From assembly GCF_014191425.1 (NCBI RefSeq), contig NZ_JACHWP010000004.1:55742-119741 (forward strand): a DNA stretch of 64,000 bases, in the 5' to 3' direction. This DNA is from Helcobacillus massiliensis. Its GTDB lineage: Bacteria > Actinomycetota > Actinomycetes > Actinomycetales > Dermabacteraceae. The translations under genes were made by a program, and so were the position numbers. Position 1 is the first letter of the stretch. Each line of letters begins with the position of its first letter. This document shows positions 35,279-46,486 of the stretch, in pieces. Below the pieces are notes generated by a model, which was not told the DNA's origin, ran no database searches, and saw only the letters and a program-made list of their open reading frames with translations.

Positions 35279-37372
35279 TCAGGCGAGGCCGCGGCGCTTC
35301 AGCAGCGGCTCGATCCGCGCCTCACGGCCCGTCATCGCACGGAACGCCTCCGGGATCGGGGCGCTGCCGCCGATCGCGAGGATGTGGCGACCGAACGCGT
35401 CACCGCAGCGACGGATCGCCTCCAGCTGCGCGTCAGCGTCATCGTCACCGCGGGCCCCGTCGGCCCCGGCGCCGTTCTCGCCGTACCAGGCGACCGTGTC
35501 CGCATCGAAGACCTCTGCCCACAGGTACGAGTAGTACCCCGACTCGTAGCCGCCGGAGAACGAATGGTTGAGGTAGCTGGTGCGGTAGCGCGACTCCACC
35601 AGCGGATGCATCAGCCCCGCATCGGTCAGCGCGTCGTTCTCGAACGCGACCGGGTCCTGGACCGGCTGCGCATCCCGCGACGCCGGCAGGCGGTGCCAGC
35701 GCCAGTCGAGCACGGCGGCGCGCAGGTACTCCACGGTGCCGAAGCCCTCGCCCCACTGTTCCGCGGCCTGCATCTTGTCGATCAGCTCCTGCGGCACCAC
35801 CTGTCCCGTGTCGATGTGGCGGGCGTAGTTCGGCAGGATCGCCGGGTGGTAGATCCACATCTCGTTGACCTGCGACGGGTACTCCACGATGTCCCGCTCC
35901 ACCGACGTGCCGGACACCTCCGCGTAGTCCACGTCCGAGAGGAGGCCGTGCAGGGCGTGCCCGAACTCGTGGAAGAGCGTGCGGACGTTGTCCTGCGTGA
36001 CGTACGCGGGGGCGCCCTCAGCCGGGGGAACGATGTTGAGGTTGTTGACGATGACGGGGCTCGTGCCGCTCTTCTTCGACTGGTTGACCAGGGGGTTCAT
36101 CCAGGCGCCGCCGCGCTTGGTGGGGCGGGTGAAGAAGTCGCCGAGGAACAGGCCGATGCCCTCCCCATCGGCTGAGAAGACTTCCCAGATCCGCACCTCC
36201 GGGTGGTAGCCGACGAGGTCCTCGCGCTCGCGGAAGGATATGCCGTACACCATGTGCGCGGCGTAGAACACGCCGTCCTCCAGGACCCGGTCGAGGGTGA
36301 AGTAGGGGCGCAGCTCCTCCGGGTCCACCGCGAACTCCTCGGTGGAGATGAGATCGGAGTAGTACGACCAGTCCCACGGCTTGAGCTCGTCGATGCCGTC
36401 CTGCTTCGCGCGGTCGGCGATCTTCGCCGCTTCGCGGTCGGCGTTCCTCATCGCCGGCGCGACCGTCTTCTCGAACAGGCCCTCCACGGCCTCGGGGGTG
36501 CGGGCGGTGCGGTCCGCGACGGCGAGGGAGGCGAAGTCCTCGAAGCCGAGCATCGCGGCCTTCTTCGCGCGCATCGCCGCGATCTCAGCGGCGAGCTGCC
36601 AGTTCGAATCGCCGCGCTCCACGGACGCGACGTGCAGCATTTCGCGGACCTCACGGTTCTCCAGGTCCGCGAGCAGCGGCTGCATGGTGGGGAACTGCAG
36701 GGTGAGCATCCAGCCCTCATCGTGCCCGGCCGCCTGGGCGTCGGCACGGGCGGCGTCCTTCTGCTGCTGGGAGAGGCCCGCGAGCTCCTCCTCGGCGTGG
36801 ATGAGCACGCCGCCGTCGTTCATGTCCTCGGTGACCTGCTGGCTGAAGCGGGTCTGGGCGTCCGCGATCCGCATGTTGAGGTCGGCGAGTTCGGCGCGGT
36901 CCTCGTCGCTGAGGGCGGCGCCGCTCAGGGTGAAGCGCAGGTGCAGCTTCTCCAGGATCCGCAGCTGTTCGGCGGTGAGGTCGAGCTGGTCGCGGCGGGA
37001 GTGCAGGTCATCGAGGCGGCGGAAGACCGCCGGGTTGAGGACCATGTCGTTGTCGAGTTCGGTGAGGGCGGAGACGATGTCTCCCTCCACGGCGAGGCGC
37101 TCCTCGGTGCCGTCGGAACCGGCGATGTTGAAGTAGGTGATGGCGGCGCGCTCCAGCATCGCCGATGGCGAGATCAGCACCTCCACCGTGTTCTCGAAGG
37201 TGGGCTCGTCGGTGGCGTCGGCGATGCGGGCGAACGCCGCGCGGGCCTCCGCCACGCCCTCCTGGACGGCGGGCAGGTAGTGCTCGTCGCGGATGGCGGA
37301 GAAGTCGGGGAGGTTGTAGGGGAGCGTGGACGGCTCGGCGAACGGGTTCGCGGCGGTGGGGTTCTCAGTCAT
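35279..37372 (-). CDS. M3 family oligopeptidase (dipeptidyl carboxypeptidase-like)
   Basis: 697 aa. The zinc site is intact: LFHEFGHALHGLLS (HExxH), with the downstream Glu ligand in SGTSVERDIVEYPSQ. The long helical N-terminal part is typical of PrlC/Dcp-type M3 peptidases, which degrade short cytoplasmic peptides. No signal peptide is present. E. coli Dcp is 681 aa, so the size fits. ATG 37372 is preceded by a short leader. A motif hairpin lies between this gene and the divergent aminotransferase. Confidence 0.92.
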   Translation of the reverse strand: MTENPTAANPFAEPSTLPYNLPDFSAIRDEHYLPAVQEGVAEARAAFARIADATDEPTFENTVEVLISPSAMLERAAITYFNIAGSDGTEERLAVEGDIVSALTELDNDMVLNPAVFRRLDDLHSRRDQLDLTAEQLRILEKLHLRFTLSGAALSDEDRAELADLNMRIADAQTRFSQQVTEDMNDGGVLIHAEEELAGLSQQQKDAARADAQAAGHDEGWMLTLQFPTMQPLLADLENREVREMLHVASVERGDSNWQLAAEIAAMRAKKAAMLGFEDFASLAVADRTARTPEAVEGLFEKTVAPAMRNADREAAKIADRAKQDGIDELKPWDWSYYSDLISTEEFAVDPEELRPYFTLDRVLEDGVFYAAHMVYGISFREREDLVGYHPEVRIWEVFSADGEGIGLFLGDFFTRPTKRGGAWMNPLVNQSKKSGTSPVIVNNLNIVPPAEGAPAYVTQDNVRTLFHEFGHALHGLLSDVDYAEVSGTSVERDIVEYPSQVNEMWIYHPAILPNYARHIDTGQVVPQELIDKMQAAEQWGEGFGTVEYLRAAVLDWRWHRLPASRDAQPVQDPVAFENDALTDAGLMHPLVESRYRTSYLNHSFSGGYESGYYSYLWAEVFDADTVAWYGENGAGADGARGDDDADAQLEAIRRCGDAFGRHILAIGGSAPIPEAFRAMTGREARIEPLLKRRGLA

Positions 37373-37484
37373 GGGCCCAGGCTATAGAGATGGGTGCGGG
37401 CCCGTGGGGCCTTTGACCAAGTCGTGACCGTCGGCGGATCGGCCGGCCGGGGGGCGGCGAGGGCGCGGCGGGTACCGCGGGGTA

Positions 37485-37518
37485 GGGGCCGACGGGCGCC
37501 GAGGAATCCGTCGGCCCC
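37485..37518. promoter_or_regulatory. GCCGACGG inverted pair forming an 11-bp hairpin
   Basis: GGGGCCGACGG (37485-37495) pairs perfectly with CCGTCGGCCCC (37508-37518) around a 12-nt loop. It ends 7 nt before the -10 hexamer of the alaA-like gene, so it occupies the spacer and -35 region. Confidence 0.6.
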
Positions 37519-37525
37519 CGACGCT

Positions 37526-37531
37526 TACACT
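37526..37531 (+). promoter_or_regulatory. -10 hexamer TACACT, leaderless arrangement
   Basis: TACACT ends 6 nt before ATG 37538, and no ribosome binding site is present. Confidence 0.5.
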
Positions 37532-37537
37532 GGGGCG

Positions 37538-38749
37538 ATGATGCTCAAGCAGTCCTCGAAGCTCCGGAACGTCTCCTACGATGTGCGCGGTCCCGTGCTC
37601 GAAGAGGCGGCGCGGATGGAGGCGGAGGGCCACCGCATCCTCAAGCTCAACATCGGCAATCCCGCCCCGTTCGGGTTCGAAGCGCCGGATGAGATCCTGG
37701 TCGACTTCATCAAGCAGCTGCCCACCGCGCAGGGGTACAGCGAGTCGAAGGGGATCCCGTCGGCCCGCCGTGCGGTCGCTCAGTACTACCAGAAGCAGGG
37801 CCTGCCGGACGTCTCCGTCGAGGACGTGTACCTCGGCAACGGCGTCAGCGAACTGATCCAGCTGCTCGCGCAGGCGCTCGTGGACAACGGCGACGAGGTC
37901 CTCGTGCCGATGCCGGACTACCCCCTGTGGACCGCCTCGGTCACCCTCGCCGGCGGGAAGGCCGTCCACTACGAGCTCGACGAGGACGACTCCTGGTTCC
38001 CGAACGTGGAGGACATCGCCGCCAAGGTCACCGACCGCACGAAGGCGATCGTGGTGATCAACCCGAACAACCCCACCGGCGCGGTGTACCCGAAGGAGCG
38101 CCTCGCGCAGATCGCGGAGGTCGCCCGCGAGCACGACCTGCTGATCCTGTCCGACGAGATCTACGACAAGATCCTCTACGACGACGCCGAGCACCACACC
38201 ATGGCGTCCATCGCCCCGGACCTGCTCACCATCACCTTCAACGGCCTGTCCAAGGCGTACCGGGTGGCCGGCTTCCGCGCCGGCTGGATGATGCTGTACG
38301 GCCCGAAGGACCATGCCGCCGACTTCATCGAGGGCCTCACGATCCTCTCCAACATGCGACTGTGCGCGAACGTCCCCGCGCAGCATGTGATCGCGACCGC
38401 GCTCGGCGGGTATCAGACCATCGACGACCTGGTGCTGCCCGGCGGGCGCCTGCGCGAGCAGCGCGATGTCGCCTACGAGGGCCTGATGGAGATCCCCGGA
38501 GTGAGCGTGAACAAGCCGGCCGGGGCGCTGTACATGTTCCCGCGTCTGGACCTCGAGCAGTACCCCGTGGAGGATGACGAGCAGCTCGCGTACGCGCTGC
38601 TGCGGGAGAAGAAGATCCTCGTCACCCAGGGAACGGGCTTCAACTATCCGCGCCCTGACCACTTCCGTCTGGTGACGCTGCCGGATGCGGACACAATCGC
38701 GAACGCGCTGGACCGCATCGGCGACTTCCTCGCCGGCATCCGCCGCTGA
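37538..38749 (+). CDS. alaA: Alanine transaminase (AlaA-type, PLP dependent)
   Basis: 403 aa from ATG 37538 (the next codon is also ATG). Class I aminotransferase with the PLP lysine in NGLSKAYRVAGFRAGW, the NPNNPTGAVYP motif and the N-terminal LKLNIGNPAPFGFEAPDEIL that is characteristic of AlaA/YfbQ. It should convert pyruvate plus glutamate to alanine plus 2-oxoglutarate, supplying alanine for protein and peptidoglycan. Monocistronic with a leaderless-type promoter. Confidence 0.9.
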   Translation: MMLKQSSKLRNVSYDVRGPVLEEAARMEAEGHRILKLNIGNPAPFGFEAPDEILVDFIKQLPTAQGYSESKGIPSARRAVAQYYQKQGLPDVSVEDVYLGNGVSELIQLLAQALVDNGDEVLVPMPDYPLWTASVTLAGGKAVHYELDEDDSWFPNVEDIAAKVTDRTKAIVVINPNNPTGAVYPKERLAQIAEVAREHDLLILSDEIYDKILYDDAEHHTMASIAPDLLTITFNGLSKAYRVAGFRAGWMMLYGPKDHAADFIEGLTILSNMRLCANVPAQHVIATALGGYQTIDDLVLPGGRLREQRDVAYEGLMEIPGVSVNKPAGALYMFPRLDLEQYPVEDDEQLAYALLREKKILVTQGTGFNYPRPDHFRLVTLPDADTIANALDRIGDFLAGIRR

Positions 38750-38858
38750 CGGCACCTGTCGGCCCTCGAGTCCGAAATGTCGGACGCGAAAGCGATCAGT
38801 AGGGCTTGGGTCACCCAGAAGTCGACGGTTCGGACTGTGGTGGAGGCCACTTTCACTG

Positions 38859-38864
38859 TACTCT
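38859..38864 (+). promoter_or_regulatory. -10-like TACTCT, leaderless arrangement
   Basis: TACTCT ends 7 nt before ATG 38872 of the ABC binding protein gene. Further upstream, the short palindrome GTCCGAAATGTCGGAC (about 38771-38786) might be an operator. Confidence 0.4.
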
Positions 38865-38871
38865 TCGGGGC

Positions 38872-39657
38872 ATGAAGATTCGCACCCTTGCATCCCTGAC
38901 CGCCGCTTCGGCGCTCCTGCTCACCGCCTGCGGCGGCAGCGGAGGCGGCGACAACCCCGACGGCATCGACCTCGTCCAGGACGGCACCCTGACCGTCTGC
39001 GGCGAAGCACCCTACGAGCCCTTCGAAATGGAGGACAAGAACGCGCCCAGCGGCTACACCGGCTTCGATGTGGAGCTCACCGAACAGGTCGCCAAGAAGA
39101 TGGGCCTGAAGTACGTCTACAAGGACACCGCGTTCGACTCCCTGCAGTCCGGTCTCGCCCTCAACTCCGGTGAATGCGACCTCGGCGCCTCCGCCATGAC
39201 CATCACCGAGGACCGCAAGAAGAACCTCCTGTTCACCGACGGCTACTACGACTCCAAGCAGTCCCTGCTCGTCGCCGAGGGCTCCGACATCAAGACCAAG
39301 GATGACCTCAAGGGCAAGACCGTCGGCATCCAGACCGGCTCCACCGGCGAGATCTACGCCAAGGAGAACCTCGACGGCGCCGAGCTGAAGAGCTTCCCCG
39401 GTGACGCCGAACTGTGGCAGGCCATCCAGGCCGGCCAGGTCGACGCCGTCCTCCAGGACCTCCCCGTCAACATCCCCCACACCAAGGACGGCAAGTTCGC
39501 CATCGTGGAGGAGTACGACACGGGTGAGCAGTACGGATTCGCAGCCAAGAAGGGCAACGACAAGCTGATCGAGGAGTTCAACAAGGAGCTCAAGGCCATG
39601 CGCGAAGACGGCTCCTACGACAAGCTCTACGACAAGTACTTCTCCACCGACAAATGA
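38872..39657 (+). CDS. Amino acid ABC transporter, substrate-binding lipoprotein
   Basis: 261 aa from ATG 38872. Lipoprotein signal with lipobox LTAC (Cys near residue 20), then a family 3 binding protein: GYTGFDVELTEQVAKKMGL and GECDLGASAMTITEDRKKNL, followed by KTVGIQTGSTGEIYAKENL. It should present a polar amino acid to the permease encoded next. A hairpin after its stop codon probably sets binding-protein expression above that of the membrane parts. Confidence 0.92.
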   Translation: MKIRTLASLTAASALLLTACGGSGGGDNPDGIDLVQDGTLTVCGEAPYEPFEMEDKNAPSGYTGFDVELTEQVAKKMGLKYVYKDTAFDSLQSGLALNSGECDLGASAMTITEDRKKNLLFTDGYYDSKQSLLVAEGSDIKTKDDLKGKTVGIQTGSTGEIYAKENLDGAELKSFPGDAELWQAIQAGQVDAVLQDLPVNIPHTKDGKFAIVEEYDTGEQYGFAAKKGNDKLIEEFNKELKAMREDGSYDKLYDKYFSTDK

Positions 39658-39666
39658 TCCGGGCGC

Positions 39667-39687
39667 GGGCCGCTGAATCGGCGGCCC
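39667..39687 (+). terminator. Intercistronic hairpin in the ABC importer operon
   Basis: GGGCCGC (39667-39673) pairs with GCGGCCC (39681-39687), 10 nt after the binding-protein stop. A pyrimidine-rich stretch follows. Such hairpins typically cause partial termination or protect the upstream mRNA. Confidence 0.55.
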
Positions 39688-39718
39688 ACTCCTCTTCCCC
39701 CTTGACGAAAGCCATCCC

Positions 39719-40513
39719 GTGACCCGTACCCAACGCAGGCGGGCGATCCACTGGTCGCTCTACGCCCTGTTCATCCTCCTCGTCATCGCCGCGATCGCAC
39801 TCGCCGACTGGCCCGCCATCGCCGACAACTTCTTCCTGCTCGACGGCATCGCCGAAACCTGGCCCACCATGCTGCTGATCGGCGCGAAGAACACGATCCT
39901 CTACACGATCATCTCCTTCACCGGCGGGTTCGTCTTCGCCCTCGTCCTGGTGCTGATGAAGCTCGCACCGGTGGCGCCGTTCCGCTGGCTCGCCACCGCC
40001 TACATCGAGCTGTTCCGCGGTCTGCCCGCCCTGATCGTCATCCTGTTCATGGCGTTCGGTGTGCCGATCGCGTTCGGGTGGCGCGCCCCCGGCGGTCCCG
40101 TCGGCGCGGGCCTGCTCGCCCTGATGATGGTGGCCGCCGCGTACCTCGCGGAGACGCTGCGCGCCGGCATCGAAGCGGTCCCGCCGGGCCAGATCGAAGC
40201 GGCCCGCTCCCTGGGCATGTCCCCGGCGCAGACGATGGTGCAGGTGACGCTGCCGCAGGCGCTGCGGATCGTGCTGCCGCCGCTGACGAACGAGCTGGTC
40301 ATCCTGATCAAGGACACGTCCCTGCTGTTTGTGATCGGCATCGCCGCGAGCGAGAAGGAGCTCACCATCTTCGCCCGCGACATGATGAGCTCCGGCCCCA
40401 CCGCCGGCACCGCCACGTCCCTGACGATGGCCGCCGTGTTCTACCTGGCCATCACACTGCCGCTGACCCGCATCGTGTCGCGCATGGAGAGGAAGCGAGG
40501 CGGATCCCGATGA
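39719..40513 (+). CDS. Amino acid ABC transporter permease
   Basis: 264 aa from GTG 39719. Five membrane segments with the permease loop [22 protein letters not shown] and [20 protein letters not shown]. It belongs to the GlnP/HisM type. The ATG of the ATPase gene overlaps its stop codon. Confidence 0.92.
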   Translation: MTRTQRRRAIHWSLYALFILLVIAAIALADWPAIADNFFLLDGIAETWPTMLLIGAKNTILYTIISFTGGFVFALVLVLMKLAPVAPFRWLATAYIELFRGLPALIVILFMAFGVPIAFGWRAPGGPVGAGLLALMMVAAAYLAETLRAGIEAVPPGQIEAARSLGMSPAQTMVQVTLPQALRIVLPPLTNELVILIKDTSLLFVIGIAASEKELTIFARDMMSSGPTAGTATSLTMAAVFYLAITLPLTRIVSRMERKRGGSR

Positions 40514-41295
40514 GCCGCACGAACACCCACAAGCCCCTGCATCCCACGCAGGAGATGGACCCCGTTGCGCCGGCGATCGAGGTGCGGGGCCTGCACAAGT
40601 CGTTCGGTGACAAGAAGGTGCTCACCGGCATCGACTTCCATGTGGACCACGGACAGGTGGTGTGCGTGATCGGCCCGTCCGGGTCCGGCAAGTCCACGCT
40701 GCTGCGCTGCGTGAACCGCCTGGAGGAGCCGACGAGCGGCCAGGTCCTCATCGAGGGCATCGACATCACCGACCCGGAGACGGAGCTGGACCGTGTCCGC
40801 TCCCGCATCGGCATGGTGTTCCAGGGGTTCAACCTGTTCAGCCACCTGGACGTGATGGAGAACCTGGTTCTGGCGCAGCGGAAGGTGCTGGGCCGCTCCA
40901 AGGAAGACGCGCGCAAGGTCGCGCAGGCGAACCTGGACCGTGTGGGTCTGGGGGAGCGCGGCCAGGCGATGCCGAGCCAGCTGTCCGGTGGTCAGCAGCA
41001 GCGCGTCGCGATTGCGCGGGCGCTCTCGATGGAACCGGACATGATGCTGTTCGACGAGCCGACCTCCGCGCTCGACCCGGAGCTCGTCGGCGATGTTCTC
41101 GGGGTCATGCGGGAGCTCGCCGCCGAGGGCATGACCATGATGGTGGTGACGCACGAGATGGGCTTCGCCCGCGAGGTGGGCGACAAGCTGGTCTTCATGG
41201 CCGACGGGGTCATCGTTGAGGAGGGCGACCCCGCGACCGTGCTGGCCGATCCGCAGCACAAGCGGACGAAGGACTTCCTCTCCCGCGTGCTCTGA
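40510..41295 (+). CDS. Amino acid ABC transporter ATP-binding protein
   Basis: 261 aa from ATG 40510 (ATGA overlap with the permease). Walker A is GPSGSGKST, signature LSGGQQQR, Walker [15 protein letters not shown], and switch VTHEMGF, all canonical for GlnQ. It is paralogous to the ATPase at 15452-16264 but lacks that protein's insertion before the Q-loop. Third gene of the importer operon. Confidence 0.93.
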   Translation: MSRTNTHKPLHPTQEMDPVAPAIEVRGLHKSFGDKKVLTGIDFHVDHGQVVCVIGPSGSGKSTLLRCVNRLEEPTSGQVLIEGIDITDPETELDRVRSRIGMVFQGFNLFSHLDVMENLVLAQRKVLGRSKEDARKVAQANLDRVGLGERGQAMPSQLSGGQQQRVAIARALSMEPDMMLFDEPTSALDPELVGDVLGVMRELAAEGMTMMVVTHEMGFAREVGDKLVFMADGVIVEEGDPATVLADPQHKRTKDFLSRVL

Positions 41296-41346
41296 CGGTC
41301 CGGCCGGCCCGCTACGGGAAACAGCGGCGGCAGCGCCGGGTCGGGA

Positions 41347-42843
41347 TCAGGCGCTGGCGTCGGCCTTCTTCTCGCGGGACACCCGGACCATCTCGTCACG
41401 GTCCACGACCTTCACGGACGGGCGGGCGTTGCCGTCGGCGTCCTGTTCGGCGGCGCCGAGCGCGACCTCGTGGTCGTGCAGCTGCATCCAGCCGTCCCAG
41501 TCGGTGTACTCGATACCGCGGTCCTCGAGCATCCGCACCACGGAGTCAGCGGAGCGGTCGGCGCACGGGGTGAGGGCGCCGGACTCGATGTCCTCCAGCA
41601 TGTGGGTGACGGTCTCGAGGGCGTCGGACTTGGTGGCGCCGATGAGGCCGACGGGTCCGCGCTTGATCCACCCGTTCGCGTACAGGCCGGACTGCACAGC
41701 ACCCTCAGCGTCGGTGACGCGGCCGCCGGTGTTGTGGATGACGCCGCGGTCCGCGTTGTAGGGGACGTCGGCGAGTTCGGAGCCGAAGTAGCCGACAGCG
41801 CGGTACACCTGGCCGAGCTCGTAGTCCACGTACTCGCCGGTGCCGATCAGCTGCTCATGCTCGTCGAACGCGGTGCGCTCGAAGCGCATCCCGGTGACGT
41901 GGCCGGTGGGCTGGCCGTCCTCGTCCTTCTCGCCGGAGCCGAGGACCTCAACGGGGCGGTGCCAGAAGTGCATGTGCAGGCGGACCTTGACCTCGCCTCC
42001 GTGGGCATCCGTCGGCTGCTCGCCGCTCTCTTCGCGCTCCTGCTGGTCGGCCAGCCAGCCCTCGAAGGTGCGGACGATCTGGTCCGTGCGCTTGTCGGCG
42101 CGGATCTTCTCCCACTCGGCGTCGGTGATCTGCTCCATGTCGCGCGGGTCCATGACGACCTGCACGCCCTTCGGGTGGGCGAGTTCGCGCGCCTCCAGCG
42201 GGGTGAACTTGGTCTGGGCGGGGCCGCGGCGGCCGAACACGTGGACGTCGGTGATCTTCGAATCCTGCTTGCCGAGGTACACGTTGGCGGGGATCTCGGT
42301 CTTGAGGAGTTCGTCGCCGCTCTTGGAGAGCATGCGGGCCACGTCGAGGGCCACGTTGCCGTTGCCGATGACGCCGACGGATTCGTGGTCGAGCGGCCAG
42401 GTGCGCGGGTAGTCGGGGTTGCCGTCGTACCAGGCGACGAAGTCGGCGGCGCCGTAGGAGCCGTCGAGGTCGATGCCGGGGATGTTCAGCTGGGCGTCCT
42501 TGAGGGCGCCGGTGGAGAACACGACGCCGTCGTAGTGCTCGCGGAGGTCCTCGAGGGTGATGTCGCGACCGAAGACCACGTTGCCGAAGAAGCGCATGTC
42601 GCCGCGACCGAGGATGCGGTGGAGGGCGCGGATGATCCCCTTGATGCGCGGGTGGTCGGGGGCGACGCCGTAGCGGATGAGGCCGAACGGTGCGGGCAGG
42701 GCGTCGAACAGATCGACCTCGACGGCGAGGCGGCCGCTGGTCACCTGTTCGCTGCGCATGAGCGTTTCGGCGGCGTACACGCCAGCGGGGCCGGCGCCGA
42801 TCACGGCGAGGCGGAACGGGGTGGTCTCAAAGGTTTCGGTCAC
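41347..42843 (-). CDS. fprA: Ferredoxin/flavodoxin-NADP+ reductase (FprA-like)
   Basis: 498 aa from GTG 42843, supported by aggaag 4 nt upstream; an ATG at 42855 in the same frame lacks such a site. N-terminal FAD motif LAVIGAGPAGVYAAE, then PAPFGLIRYGVAPDHPRIK, NADPH motif VGVIGNGNVALDVARML and VHVFGRRGPAQTKFT are the hallmarks of the adrenodoxin-reductase-like FprA family. It passes electrons between NADPH and ferredoxin. About 40 residues longer than mycobacterial FprA, with an acidic/glutamine insertion near residue 260 and a C-terminal extension. A promoter (TTGGGC, 17 nt, TACAGT on the minus strand near 42954-42982) lies about 110 nt upstream. Confidence 0.88.
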   Translation of the reverse strand: MTETFETTPFRLAVIGAGPAGVYAAETLMRSEQVTSGRLAVEVDLFDALPAPFGLIRYGVAPDHPRIKGIIRALHRILGRGDMRFFGNVVFGRDITLEDLREHYDGVVFSTGALKDAQLNIPGIDLDGSYGAADFVAWYDGNPDYPRTWPLDHESVGVIGNGNVALDVARMLSKSGDELLKTEIPANVYLGKQDSKITDVHVFGRRGPAQTKFTPLEARELAHPKGVQVVMDPRDMEQITDAEWEKIRADKRTDQIVRTFEGWLADQQEREESGEQPTDAHGGEVKVRLHMHFWHRPVEVLGSGEKDEDGQPTGHVTGMRFERTAFDEHEQLIGTGEYVDYELGQVYRAVGYFGSELADVPYNADRGVIHNTGGRVTDAEGAVQSGLYANGWIKRGPVGLIGATKSDALETVTHMLEDIESGALTPCADRSADSVVRMLEDRGIEYTDWDGWMQLHDHEVALGAAEQDADGNARPSVKVVDRDEMVRVSREKKADASA

Positions 42844-43144
42844 TGACTTCCTCATCGGTTGCGCAGGGTGGTGGGCCTGTTGTGGTGTGCGCGGCGGGGC
42901 GCGAGGGGCGTCCACGGGGCGCGACGAGTTTTGACAAGGCCGCAGTTGCGTTAACTGTATCGCTCGGGCGGGCACTGCCCAATGAAAAGCGGGCCCCGTC
43001 GGCAGGACTTCACACAACCTCCCCGCGCAGGCCGACAGATTCTGGGCAGACCGAAGGGGCGCCGCGCGAGCGACGCCCCTTGCTCCACCGGGCCCGGTGC
43101 CAGCGGACCCGACGGGTGGACGGAGGGAGAGAGTCTGTGCGCCG
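42844..43144. other. 301-bp gap upstream of fprA
   Basis: Holds the fprA promoter candidate (minus strand, -10 complement at 42954-42959), a CCGTCGGC motif at 42996-43003 and the terminator of the AIM24 gene at 43054-43081. No gene is seen. Confidence 0.55.
43054..43081 (-). terminator. Stem-loop terminator after the AIM24 gene
   Basis: AAGGGGCG (43054-43061) pairs with CGCCCCTT (43074-43081) around a 12-nt loop, about 63 nt past the AIM24 stop codon. The arms are symmetric, so it could work in both directions. Confidence 0.6.
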
Positions 43145-43828
43145 TCAGCTGGTGGTGACGACGGGCGCACCCTCGGACGGCTGCACGACCACGAAGCCGG
43201 GGCCGTGGAAGCCGAGCTGGAACGATTCGCCGGAGCCGCGGCCGATGAGGGAGCCCATCTTGAAGTCGTTCTTCACCTGCGGGGTGAGGTTCGCCGACCA
43301 GCACACGGCCGCCTGCGGATCCACGTAGGTGGGCTGCTGGGAGCAGTCGAGCAGGAGCGGAGGGCCGTCGGAGGTGACGGCGACCATGCCCTGGCCCTGC
43401 AGGAAGAGGTTGAAGAACCCGCCGGCGAAGAAGCCGGCGCCGGCGCTGCCGAGGGAGCGGATGTCCCACTCGATGGAGGAGTCGAACGCAAGCAGGCTCT
43501 TGGTGTTGAGGGTGATGGCGTCGCCCTCGAGCTGGATGAGGAACACGTGCTCGGCCTGGTTGGCGAAGAACACCTCGCCCTGGCCGCGCACGCGCATGAT
43601 GTTGGCGCCTTCGCCGGTGGCCATCTTCTTCAGCAGCTTCATGCCGCCGCCGGAGCCCTGGTAGGCGAAGTCCATCTGGCCCTGGTACGCGACCATGGCG
43701 CCGGCGCGCGCGATGATCTCAGGGGACTGCGGGCCGAGGGCGCAGCGCAGCAGGCGGTCGGACTGGAGGGCCCAGCGTTCGTTGGTCTGGATCTCTTGGT
43801 TCTTCTGGTCGAAGATTGCTGATCGCAT
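43145..43828 (-). CDS. AIM24/DUF124 family protein
   Basis: 227 aa, all-beta, no signal peptide or membrane segment. The pattern GAMVAYQGQMDFAYQGSGG and the later SLGSAGAGFFAGGFFNLFLQG, with Gly-rich strands throughout, is characteristic of AIM24. The yeast homologue is mitochondrial; bacterial members have no firm function, although neighbours of TerD-like and stress genes are common. Monocistronic, with a terminator downstream. Confidence 0.88.
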   Translation of the reverse strand: MRSAIFDQKNQEIQTNERWALQSDRLLRCALGPQSPEIIARAGAMVAYQGQMDFAYQGSGGGMKLLKKMATGEGANIMRVRGQGEVFFANQAEHVFLIQLEGDAITLNTKSLLAFDSSIEWDIRSLGSAGAGFFAGGFFNLFLQGQGMVAVTSDGPPLLLDCSQQPTYVDPQAAVCWSANLTPQVKNDFKMGSLIGRGSGESFQLGFHGPGFVVVQPSEGAPVVTTS

Positions 43829-43956
43829 CGCATTCCTTCAGGTCGAGGGGCGGGGAGTCGTGGATCACGCTAATGGATCCCGCCTGCATGATCGACGGGG
43901 AACGAGGGGGAGCGGTCCCCACCGGCGCCACAGGCGGGGCCGGCGGTGCGGAGTCG

Positions 43957-44181
43957 TCAGTCGGCGATGAGGGTGTAGGCGTCGCCGGCTTCGCCGATGG
44001 CCTCGCGAAGAGCGTCGGCGGAGACGGGCTCAGCGGCGTCGAACGTGAGGGTCGATTCGCCGCCGACGTTCAGGTCGACGTTCACGTTGCTGACGCCGGT
44101 GATCTCGCTGACCTCGTCGGTGATGGCGGCGGCGCAGTGGCCGCAGGTGAGGCCGGTGACGGCGTAGGTCTGGGTGGTCAT
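43957..44181 (-). CDS. copZ: Copper chaperone, heavy-metal-associated domain
   Basis: 74 aa, a single HMA domain. The metal motif is GLTCGHCAAAI (C-x2-C), with the conserved VTGVSNVNVDLNVG and the later DAYTLI end. It should bind Cu(I) and hand it to a copper ATPase or sensor. A CsoR-like operator lies just upstream. No copA or csoR gene is nearby. Confidence 0.92.
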   Translation of the reverse strand: MTTQTYAVTGLTCGHCAAAITDEVSEITGVSNVNVDLNVGGESTLTFDAAEPVSADALREAIGEAGDAYTLIAD

Positions 44182-44219
44182 GGATCCTCCTCGGTTGGGA
44201 ACAGCAACGCACCCATCGT

Positions 44220-44236
44220 ATACCCCTCAGGGGTAT
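44220..44236. promoter_or_regulatory. CsoR-like copper operator
   Basis: ATACCCCTCAGGGGTAT: 7-bp arms ATACCCC/GGGGTAT around TCA. This matches the G/C-tract inverted repeat recognised by CsoR copper sensors. It lies 39 bp upstream of copZ, where CsoR would block transcription until copper binds. Confidence 0.75.
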
Positions 44237-44372
44237 GGGGGTGTTCAGCTCGCACAGAGCCGCGGGCTGTGCGGCGTCGGCAAGGAGGCGCCCTCGGTGT
44301 TGACGACCAGCGGATGAGGCCATGGGGAATTCTCCATACCCGAGGATGGGGGGCCGGTAGGCACCTGCTGGC

Positions 44373-44378
44373 TAGCAT
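44373..44378 (+). promoter_or_regulatory. -10-like TAGCAT, leaderless arrangement
   Basis: TAGCAT ends 7 nt before ATG 44386 of the kinase gene. Confidence 0.4.
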
Positions 44379-44385
44379 GGAGGGC

Positions 44386-46383
<1,998 letters not shown>

Positions 46384-46486
46384 CCGCCGGACCGTGACGT
46401 CCGCCCGAAGGACTAGGAGGCCGCCGCCCCACCAGGCTTTAATGACACGGTAGGCCCCACCAGCCCCACATCGTCGAGGAGTTCGA

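Noticed and set aside
43054..43081. Riboswitch or thermosensor near fprA/AIM24
   Set aside because: The structure is a simple symmetric hairpin close to a stop codon; terminator is the plainer reading.
43816..44385. Extension of the kinase frame 570 bp upstream
   Set aside because: It would cover copZ and its operator on the other strand, and the -10-like element with ATG 44386 gives a better start.
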